A stretch of DNA of 44,647 nucleotides from contig BLXT01003003.1 of the NCBI GenBank assembly GCA_019648995.1, positions 2,241,447 to 2,286,093 of the forward strand. Direction: 5' to 3'. The translations under genes were made by a program, and so were the position numbers. The DNA comes from Plakobranchus ocellatus. Taxonomy: Eukaryota > Mollusca > Gastropoda > Plakobranchidae. The first letter of the stretch is position 1. Each line of letters opens with the position of its first letter. Positions 20,740-31,207 of the stretch are shown piece after piece. Below the pieces are notes generated by a model that did not search any database, was not told the DNA's origin, and was given only the letters and a program-made list of their open reading frames with translations.

Positions 20740-21880
20740 AAGTTGCAATAGTCTCCACAATATCCTCAGCCTTGAGGAGGTAGTACTAGTAGAGTCTACT
20801 TATGTAAATACTGCTCTCGGAACACTATAGACGTCAGATATTGACAGTTCTTTGTTAGCAAAGTCATATAGGTCTTGAGCAGACTGTACTATGACCAGCC
20901 TAGACTTTACAGCTCAGAGGGCTGCGTGTTTGAGAATGTCATCCAAAGCATCACAAGGGATCTTTCCGTATCTAGCAACAAAAGAGCATCTGTCAACATC
21001 AGTGTCAAGTTGGTCATATAACTGCTGAAAAAAAAACGGCAGCTTTGACTTGTACTTAGCCACACAACCATTGCTAAAGATTGCGACATTTTTGATGTCT
21101 GCATTGAGTTATAACACATCCGAGATGAAAGTCCAGTTGAGGGTTTTCCTCAAGCTACATGTGCACCCATAGTATATCTCACATGGATGCACAGTAACTT
21201 AGGTGTATCCAAAGTATACTGACTGAGACTGGTCCTGTTGTTGACAGAGATATTTCTCTGCAAATCCAACACGATGACAGCCCAAGCCTTCAGGAATATC
21301 TTGGCCGAGGGAGCAGAACTGTCTTAACTACTACATGTGGACAAAGTCATGCATTGGAAGATTCTTCATTTCAAATTTTATTTCTTTCACCGTGGTCAGA
21401 ACATTTCTTTCTTTCAAAATTACATATAGTCTACATGAACCATCCTGTTTTTTACCCTGTCCCATTGTTGCCATCTAACACTTTTTTCAAACTCATACCC
21501 ATTCAAAATAGCATCAGTACCACTGACACCATAGTCATCATGTTGCCGCTCCCAAACATTCAACTTGTTCACCCTCGCACAAAGTCAATTTCAACAGATC
21601 TTTTCTTCCAGTAAGTGTTTATTCAAAATTTTCATCTTCCAAAGAGAGGATTTAGGCATAGTTCACAGAGACACTGTCGAACCAGTATTTTTGTGAACGA
21701 TTTTATGTGAGCAGGCCTGTGGCGGGAGAGTGTGGCTTTTAAGATGAGATTACCAATACCAAGCTCCATCAGGAATTCACGATGCAAGTTGGCTATACTT
21801 TTTGATAAGACTTACTTGGCTTTAAGATTTTTTGAGACACCTTGTACTCCTGGAATGAAAGAAGCTTTATCCTCATAAAA
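20740..21880 (-). pseudogene. Broken transposon-type gene with RP-H, CLC and YKSK motifs
   Basis: Reading right to left are the pieces SIANLHREFLMELGIG, SRHRPAHIK and RQCLCELC (about 21800-21660). After a damaged stretch come WAVIVLDLQRNIS with QYTLDTPKLLCIHVRY (about 21270-21170), then VAIFSNGCVAKYKSKLPFFF (about 21085-21025), then RYGKIPCDALDDILKHA (about 20965-20915). Many uncharacterised invertebrate proteins share this order: lRPxxv...ClCxxH, an acid/HW region, SDGxxxQYKxK, and HGKgpcDgxGG. They look like transposases, but I cannot name the family. Stops and shifts show decay. It lies directly upstream, in the same direction, of the vertnin-like remnant, and the two may be one former gene. 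Confidence 0.55.
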
Positions 21881-22180
21881 GGTTCTGTAATTTCCTCATG
21901 CTTTTTTTTTATTTCCGTTTGTACGGTGATAGCTGGTCACTGCCTTGAAACAGGCGCCTTGCTGTCACAGTTTCTTTTTACTTTCTTGGAAGAAAGAAAG
22001 GGCTGTAGCTTCTATGGTTTAGATAGTGATTGTGAGGTGTAAGATATGCCAGATGACTCAATGGCTTCAGGCTGTTTTTTTTTTGAGAAAATTTTTTTTT
22101 ATTAGGCCATTTAATGACACAATCATGTTGGTTTGACCAATTTTCTGCTTTAAACTGCTGAGTGCATCTCTGTGTAAACA

Positions 22181-22343
22181 GTGGTGCTGTTGGGTTGCGG
22201 CGGAGAGGCAACAGGAGTGGTTGTGGTGGCAGGGAGGTGGCAGAAGCCATGGTGCTGCTGGGTGGTGGCTGGTGGTAGGCGACAGGAGTGCTTGTGGTGG
22301 CAGGGAGGTGGCAGAAGCCGTGGTGCTGCTGGTAGGCGACAGG
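22181..22343. repeat. GC-rich tandem repeat of about 70 bp, 2.3 copies
   Basis: Units at 22181-22248 and 22249-22319 are followed by a partial copy to about 22343. The unit holds GGTGCTGCTGG, GACAGGAGTG and GGTGGCAGGGAGGTGGCAGA. The GC-rich block stands out sharply from its AT-rich surroundings. Confidence 0.85.
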
Positions 22344-22423
22344 AGATCTTCACATTACATGTATATGTATGCATGTCGGATTGTTTGGAACTTAACACAA
22401 CTAGGGGGTCTAAGATTTTAAGG

Positions 22424-22515
22424 TTTGCTTGCTAACCAAAGAACCACCATGGCCAGCAATCCAAAATGCTTTGCTTGCCAACCAAAGAACCATCATGGCC
22501 ATCAATCCAAAACGC
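22424..22515. repeat. 46-bp tandem duplication
   Basis: 22424-22469 and 22470-22515 are adjacent copies, each starting TTTGCTTGC and containing AACCAAAGAACCA and ATGGCCA, with a few substitutions between them. Confidence 0.9.
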
Positions 22516-24285
22516 TTTGCCTGTATGAAAAAAACATACATTTGTAATTGTGATTACAGGAAAGATAAGAAAAAAATGTTGTAAAGCTTTCTGGAAGCAA
22601 GCATGAAATGATTAAAAAAAGAGGTTTTTTAAACCCTCCATCACGTCCCCTTCTCTTGACCCTGCCCTAAACTGGACTGCTCTGCAATCCTGGCCTATAC
22701 TATCTGCAGGTAATGTCCTCTGCCTATCTCCTGTAAAGTATGATTTTGGAAGCAATGGACCCCATGCATATCATGGACATATAAACTTGTGTGGTTGAGC
22801 TCACCTACTTTTCTTTCTTCTCTCTTAAGCAATTAAAAAAAAAAATTATATGCTGAAGGAACACAAAATGTTAGTGTGGAATGTCTTTACTTATAATTTG
22901 AAAATATATATATGTATATTTTTTTTTTCCTAATCTATGCAATGCTTTCTTGAACCTGTAGCAAGCATTAGAAGAAACTGTTTTTTTTCCCTTAAACTTA
23001 CTTGACCATAGTGTTTTTCAAATCAAAGAAAAAAAGAATTTAAATAGAGTTAAGATTTTGATACAATTTTTTATCATTGTAAAATTCCTAAAAACCAACA
23101 AATCATTTAAAAAAAAAATCCATTACTTTGTTACTCGTGTATCAACTATGTAGATCTAATCCTATTTTTTTTTTCACTTGATTCCTATAAACAGAATGCT
23201 AGATTACAAATCTGTTGCTTGTGCATTTAGCTTTATCATAAGTGCAATGTATAGGGTTAAAATTTTTTTTCATTAACAAAGAGGATAATGCAAATGTGTG
23301 TGAATGGGTATTTTTTATAGAAATTGATTCATCCTAAAAAAAAATTACAAAGAATCTCCTGATTGAACCACATATTTACGTTATGGTTGATGTTTCAATA
23401 TTACATAATGATTGATGTTTCAATATGCATTGAAAAAAATTAATTGAGCTATTTGCTCTTGTGGTCAAACGTATATTTGTTAAAAACAGTTATAATTTCA
23501 TATTGGTTCATAAGAAAAAAAGATGACAAGATAATGTCTTTACCTAACATGTTTGTTTTAATTGGAGTAAACTTGAATGTAATCTCTTGCTAGTTTCATA
23601 CAGAACATTTATGATGAAAGAGATGATTTGAGAGAAAAAGACTTCTCTTACACTCAAATAAGAAAGTGTAATTGTAATGTATAAAAGCACTACAAAATAG
23701 CCAAGTGATGGAATTCCTGCTGCTGAATTTTTTTCTGTTGAATGCTATCTGATGCTAGCAGTTTAGAGAACACTGCTAAGGCAGACTGTTCAATCTGAAG
23801 ATAAAATAATGATTGAATTTAGCCTGATATGTTTCCAACTGCTTTCTATGTCTCATCCTTTTACAGAACATCAAGTTTCATTTTGTCTGAGCTCACATAA
23901 AAAATATGAGTTTTAGCTAAGCCATATCATAGTTTTTAAATATTGAGGGTATATAAACATGAATTTGTTTTGTTTTTTTTATTCATAATGTAAGTTTCTG
24001 TGAGATTTTGTACTTAAGAAAGTGTATATTTTATTAAATTACACCAAAGAGAATGTGATAAACATTTATTTTGAATAATATAAACTGCTGATTATGATAA
24101 GAATGAAGTAGAAAATGTACAACTCATGTTGGCTTAAAATAGAACGACATTCCTCCTTACAACTCAATATTAATTGCTTTTGTTAATGAAACATACTTAA
24201 TAGATGTATAATATTTTGTTCTATGCAAGATTTGAAAACCTTCAAATTAATTTTTGTTATTCATTTTGATGAATGTTAATTGCTT
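22516..24285. other. AT-rich intergenic DNA
   Basis: No reading frame with recognisable motifs and no RNA gene were seen. Many short A and T runs. A duplicated phrase (ATTGATGTTTCAATAT-like) occurs near 23388 and 23410. Confidence 0.5.
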
Positions 24286-24301
24286 NNNNNNNNNNNNNNN
24301 N
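24286..24301. other. Assembly gap of 16 Ns
   Basis: Short N run in AT-rich intergenic DNA. Confidence 0.99.
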
Positions 24302-27300
24302 TTCTAATCTCCACATTTTGGCTTCTGTTTATAGCACGGCATAAAAAATAAAATCAATTTTTCTTACAGTTACAAATGCAGAGTTTGTGTTTTACTGAGA
24401 GCATTGATGATTCAAAAAAAAAGTCCTAAGGTAAATTTTGTTTGTCTTTATGTAGGAGTTATGAGAGTAAATCGCATCAGATTTCTATGATTTTTGCTAT
24501 CACAAAATTACATAGGCTTAACTGTGGCTGCATGCTACCAATAGTACTTGAATGCACATCATAATGATTGATCAAACAAGTGAAGAGAACAATAAAGACG
24601 AATGATTATGTAAACTTAAAAATTTATTTTCCAAAAGTCAAATCATTGGAACATGAGGTCAGCAAATTAAAATTATAAGATTTATGGCAAAATAAAGACA
24701 AGAATGTAACCAATTAACACCGACACAAAAGAGACATTAGAAATGACATAAACCAAGAAAAAGAGACTACAGTAATTATAATGTAACATAAAATACAACA
24801 CCATGATATTGTTAATAACTGAATCCTCTGACTATGTCAGTTACAATAAGCTGAAAGAAAACCTGACTGCAACTGCTGATGGCATAATGAAAAAAAAAAA
24901 GATTGGCAAAGACATTTTTATAGTAAATTCACTTTTTTTAAAAAATCACACGGCAAAATATAAAACTAGCAGTAAAGACAATAATGCTTAAAAATGAATG
25001 AGTGGAGACAAAGCTGAAGCAGCTACAATAAGGAGTTGTTCACGTAACTATTAGGGATTTACTTAACAAATCCCACTACTGAGTGTTGGCCAAATTGTTC
25101 TATCAAAATCGAATTCTTAATACTATGAGCAGCTTCCCTCAACTAATAATCAAAATTTGAGAAAAAAAAACCCAAACCACCATCTTTGCTGTCTATTTTA
25201 TTATGCGCATTTATATATAAGCATATATTTTGCTTTTGCACCTTCAATTAATAAGTGCAAATAAAATTAGGGTTATAACAAACTAAGTATTTGAGTGCAA
25301 CATAGCTTTATCATTTCAAGAAGTGCGAAGGAAGGGCTAGCTTTCTGTTCACATTTCCACAAGAATAACTTTGGAACCTTCCCTTTGCATTCTAAAATAT
25401 TTTATACTCAAGGTGAGCTGAGCATTGCCACTGGCAAAAAGATTGCACATTTGAAAAGCACATTGCTCCAGTGTCAAATTCAATCACTTGAGCCTAAGTC
25501 CAAATCTCATCTACACAGAAGAGCTGGTCAGGTCAAATTAAGAATTTGTCACAATGTCAGGCAGCAGAATTTTTAATATATTAACATTAGAATAGCCCAA
25601 CAGATTTCTAAGCGACTCTATTAACTCTAGTACCCAATTTACATTGAAGATAAATCAATAAAAAAAAACCAGCACACCTATAAAAAGAAAACACAGGAGA
25701 TATGCACAGCAAGAGATATGAAAGAAAAACCAACAACAATGAAAATATACAAAAACTGCTACTTCATAATGATATGAACACATGGAAAATGACGCATTTA
25801 TTTAAGTTATCTGAGAGACAGTTTGACTATTACATTGTAATTACAGTGATACCGTTTCATTAGTATATACACTCTGTAGGGAGAACACCAAAGTTATCAT
25901 AAATACAAAAAGACAAAAAGTAATGAGGAAAAAAAATAATTACAACAATATCAATCATCATGTGTAAAGACAAAAGTATTGAGAGGAACATGTATATTGA
26001 CTTTACAAGATCATTCATCAATGCCATCTTCAAGTTCAAGATTCATTCTTTGCCGAGTGTGAGTGAAAAAACTCTTGCTTTAGTCAGGATTTTTCTGTTT
26101 CGACTTACAGACTAGAAATAATCTTTTTTTTTTTCTTTAACCTCTGTATTTTTCCCACACGGGCAAAAAAATCACCTATCAGAGGATTTCAAAAGGGGAT
26201 ATCAACAAATAATCTTTAATATGAATCCCTTTTGAATAGATACTTCGCCTAAATCCAACCTTAATAAAAACAACCAAAACTTGTATGTTCCCAGTCCACA
26301 GCAGAATCGTGTGTATAACAGTCTATGAGGGGGAGCAGGTGGAGAATGTAATAAAATACTAAGTACAATGCATTATTGCACACAGTTCATCATGTTTGAA
26401 AGACTGAAATTTCAAAAAAAAGAAAAAAAGTTTATGCAAAAATTCAAACAAACAAAATAATGAAAAGAAAAACGAAACGCTTACTCAGCTGAGTGGCAGA
26501 TGAAGGCTTAAAAAAAAAACCGTTTTTTTAGATTTAAAAAAATGTGATCTTGAATAAGGACATTTGAGATCCTTGATTCTTTTTGTCCATGCAAAAAAAA
26601 AGAAAGGATTCTTGTTTAAGAAATCAGCTTCAGTTATTTTGTTATAATAACTCATTTTCTCAACAGACTAGAGATTGGGTCTTTTTCTTAGACATCATCT
26701 TCTCATATTTAAAATCCAATGAATATCAAACACATGTATATTGAAATTTTAGGTTCAATCTAAAGTTTTTCTTTCTTTTTTTTTTTTTTCTTTGTACAGA
26801 TGCTAAAGCGATCCCAATGTTAAAAAAGAAAAAAAAAGTCTTTATTCTACAGCCTAATTTGTTACTTATGATCGCATTTTGAATGCTTTTGATTTGCATG
26901 ATTGGAATCATGATTCCTATTGAATTAAACAATCTTCAAATCAAACTCCTCCGACAGAATAACCATGTCAAATATGTGTATAGAGTAACCCCAAAATAAA
27001 ATGTTTTTTGTGATAAGACTGGTCATGGAAACATAAGTTGTATGCTTCCTAAATCCTAAAGAGCGCCCGTCATACATAACTGGTGTCAAGCCACAGTGTT
27101 AGATTTTCTCAAGGTAAGAAAGACAGACTCCGAACACGCAAACTGCACCTACATTTGATGCACTGGTTACTAGCGCCAAAGGGTTTCAATTTGTGACAAA
27201 ACTACAGTTATGCATTAGGCTGCTTTAAAACTACAGATTATCTTTTGCTATCTATTCCTTGAAGTCACAGTATTATTTTCTTTGATTTTCGAATCATCCT

Positions 27301-29535
27301 GAATCACAATGGAAATCTCCAAGTAAGCTAGATCTAAGCATGAAAAGAGCCTTTATTTTCTCAAGAAGTCTATTTTCACAGCTTCTCAAAGACTAATTCA
27401 TGAGCAACAATTTCCTGTTTGCAATATCAGAACTGTCCCCATCATTCCGCTTAAATTCAATGTGATGTTTAGAAACCATGACAAAATTATATATATACAT
27501 ATACATATTTTTTTTTTTTAACCATTTCTTTTCTTTTTTTAAGTAACCACCTGTGCCACACAACCAGAACCAGAATATTAATGATACGAATGTCAGAAAA
27601 GTTCAATAAGTCCAAAAATGTAGCCAAAAGCCTGAAAGTTTATCATGCATGCCTCAATACAAGGCAAACAAATAATAATCAATTCACATGTTTAAATCCA
27701 CATGCTTTGAAAAATAAAATTTACAACCTTAACAATCTCTTAATGGTGAAAGGATTGTCTTTATGTACACACACACACCATCAATGCCTCTTTTCATTTC
27801 TTTGTTGATCACAGTTTTGGCACAAAATTTTCAGCATTTCAAAAAATGAGACAAGTTTTTTTTTTTTTTTCTTTTGGGGCAGTGAGTGTGCTACAGTGAA
27901 GTAAGCTTAATTGTGGCTGAATAGTATGAAAATCAAGGCATTCCCATCCAGGCGTTAACATTGACAATATGAATTTTAATGAAAACTTCCGTTGTTCAGT
28001 AAAGAAATGTGCATCAGATAAGAGAGAGGAGAGGTTAGTGCGGATAACATGTATTAAAAAGAAATAAAAGTCTTTTAACTCATCCCCATCATCAATTTTC
28101 AAGTTCTCAGTAACTTTTGATGGACAGATGGACAGCCACTGTCTCGTGTAAGAATTTAGATGGATGCATGTGTTAATATTCTGTTCTGTATAGACTGGGG
28201 CAGGGGACCGTTTGTCATTTTGTTAGTCTAAATAAATGCTGACAACAATTTGACTTCATTATTTTACAGGATTCATTTATAGAAAAAAAATGTATAAAAA
28301 TTTTAAAAAGAAAAAAATCAAATTGAATGGTTTTTGATGAATTTGCAACGTTTTGAAGCAAAAAAAAAAAAAAAAGAAAAGAAAAAAAGGAAAAAAAAAG
28401 GGTATCATTTCCTAATTATATGTTTCAATGACACTCTAAAAGAAAAGCTATGAGCGTCTTTACAAGCATATGTTTAAAAATTAAATGTGTCTTTTAGGTC
28501 TTTATAATTCATGTAAATATACAGTCTGTTCGTTACAATTGAATCTTTCACACTCGAGTTTTCTCCTCCCTCACATATATCTTTCCTACCCTCAAGTTTT
28601 TACTCAGTCTCTGCCAAGTACTAAAGGATGGCTTCAAGGAGTTCACACTATTGCACAAATACATCCTATTCTTCATCTGAGGTAACTGAATTTTGCCTAG
28701 TAATTTTTTTTTTCTTTTTAAGTACTAGGGCTTCCTCTGATTAAAATAAAAGAACTTGAAAAAACAAGATAAAAAGTAAGGGACTGCTGTTTGAAAATAT
28801 TGCTTTTCTACTGCTGTTCATTTTCTTGTTTTTTGCTTTTGTTTCTTTTAACTTCTGAATTATTTATGAAATTTTTTTAACAACAATTTCCAACACTTGA
28901 GCAACTCTAAATTTTTGCCATAGAATGAAAGATTTGTGAGGTAAGTAAACGCTGGACAGTTTGAGGTAAATGGTGCATTTGTTAAGAATACAAAAGCTTC
29001 GTATCAAAGTAAAATGACAACTTTACTGACCATGTTTTCAATTCCTTATTTCAACAGTGCGTTTCATGATCATGATGAGAGAATTTTTTCTGATGAAAAT
29101 AATGAATCACACAAGACTTTCAAATAAAGAAAAGAATAGCAAAAAAAAAAAAAAAAAAGGACTTTAAAAGTTGTGGCATTTTTCATAGTGGACAAAAATT
29201 GCAGGAAAATGATAAGAAAGATAAAGGAGAGAAGGGGCAGGAAGAGCACTGCTAAAAAAGTTTTAAAAATACTCAGGCAAGTTTTAAAAAGTTTGATTTT
29301 AGTCCAAGCTTCTTCATTGTGAGGTAGCTGCCTAATGCATTAAGTAATATGATCAAATCAGCATTAATTAACTTACTCATGAGTTCATAATTTAACAACT
29401 CTCCACTGAAAAAAGTAGTAAAAGGAAATTAAAACATAAAAATTTTATTTCCATAGAGTATAAGCTCACCTGGCTACCACTGAACAAATGCAGATTTAGT
29501 TGTATGAAAACAAGATTCAAAGCTGCTATTATCTT
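24302..29535. other. AT-rich intergenic DNA downstream of ULK
   Basis: No coding sequence recognised on either strand. A (CA) run lies near 27769-27779 and A-rich homopolymers lie near 28360-28400 and 29140-29158. It might hold a long 3' untranslated extension of the minus-strand ULK gene, but nothing in the sequence proves that. Confidence 0.4.
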
Positions 29536-29541
29536 TTTATT
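29536..29541 (-). promoter_or_regulatory. Candidate polyadenylation signal for ULK
   Basis: TTTATT on the + strand, i.e. AATAAA on the minus strand. It is the first canonical hexamer I found downstream of the ULK stop, about 1.54 kb away. Another is at about 29444. In such AT-rich DNA the hexamer occurs by chance, so confidence is low. Confidence 0.3.
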
Positions 29542-31079
29542 AGTAAGCAAATTAGTTGGTTGCAATGGCTACAAAGTATTGAGTGGACAATTTTTAAAAA
29601 AAAAACTCATAGCTACATACAATTTCAGTTTAGACTAGTGAAATAGCATTAACAAACTTCTTGTTACTCAATTTCCAACTGTTGATTGCTTCTTCCCTAT
29701 TCCTTACTTTACTCTTTTTTGTAAAATACTATAGGATTCTTGCTCCAGCTTGTTTTTATCAATGGGCTTCATTATGTCCTAAGACAAGTCGAGCACCTTC
29801 ACTCAAATACTCCGAGAGAAAAAAGTTAGAGGTGGTTCACAAATAAACAACCATGCCACAATACATAGATGATCCAGATCTTTTGAGGATTGAAGTAGCA
29901 AGATAGAAAAGAAAAATTCCAGTTGGTTCCTGGTACACCCATGCTCCTATACAGCAATAAATCTTGTGTAGTAGTTCGTTCTCTTTTCCTACCCTTGCAT
30001 GACATGCTGGCAAAGTTAATCTCGTAGTAGAAGAATAAAAAAAAATGGGCCTGGGGGAACATCCCTCAATTATGATAAGAAAAAACACTTCATTTCATTC
30101 TTTTAGATTTCAAATAGGCTGCCACATGTGAAAATGGCAAGTATCCATTTGGTGAAACCAACATTTTTATGCAAAAAATTTGTCATTCCTTCAAAAGATT
30201 TTTTTATACAAATGTATACATGTATATTTTACATCTTGACCATCCAAGAGAAATTACTTTTTACTTCACTGTTTGAAAATAAATTCACAAAGAGCTCTTG
30301 AATAATTTCCACTTCTTGTCTAATTCATATTGGTGGTAAAACTTTTTCATAAATGAATTCCTTCTCTTGAGCTCTTTTACAACAACACATCACCAAGCTT
30401 TTACTCACCGTGAGCGTGTGAAGGTATATAAATTAAACTCATGAATGATTAAGAGTCAAAATCTCATAAAAAAAATTTACTGACCAAAATAAAAAGATTA
30501 AACACATTAAAAGATTCTTGCTGATGACATTGAATATTATTACTTCATCCAATGAATAAGTTGGAGTAACTCTCTTTTCAAATTGATGAGGAAAAAGAAA
30601 AGGAGGAAATAGCGTGATTCATTGATGTTAAGGTAGGTGTTGAAGACTCACAATGTTACAATCAGTGTTTTGAAAAGAGTATAGACATTGCTATGTTGTG
30701 TTGATTCCTGTCCTTGCCTTGAGGAAGACTCTGATTAAGCTGCTCACTTCGTTTCCTGGTTCATTAAGCATTTTTATCCCATCTAGCCTTCCCTTAGGAG
30801 CAAACTTTTGAAGATAGATTAAGGCAGGGAAAAAAAATGTGTTGTCAATTTTGGGTATCGATCTTAAGTTACAATGCTGTGATCAACCAAAAGGCGGTAT
30901 CTATACTATACTATCTCAGATACTGTTATCTTATTTAATCATAGCACTAGACATGAACTTTGGCAATAAGTTAGGTTATCGGTAGCCAGGAGCCACAGCT
31001 TTTAACTAAAACATAGACATTGAAATGTTGGCTTGCATTTAGTTGGAGTGAATATAATTTGGTTACATTCTTGCTGCAG
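29542..31079 (-). other. Presumed 3' untranslated region of ULK
   Basis: Follows the stop codon on the minus strand. No other gene is visible. The extent is set only by the candidate AATAAA at 29536-29541 and is uncertain. Confidence 0.4.
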
Positions 31080-31207
31080 CTACAGTTGTAGAGCTGCGTG
31101 GTAGCGTTGGTTATCCACAGGCATATGCTGTTGCTGCATGTGGTTTCGATCAAACTGAATATTGTCAGAAGTTAAGATGGACAGCCGACTCTCGACAGAC
31201 TTTCGAT
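31080..31207 (-). CDS. ULK: ULK last coding exon
   Basis: Acceptor TCTGTCTTACAG. It encodes RKSVESRLSIL (human LCIERRLSALL) and then a Gln/His-rich tail ending HAALQL, with TAG at 31080-31082. The tail is longer than in vertebrates. Confidence 0.93.
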
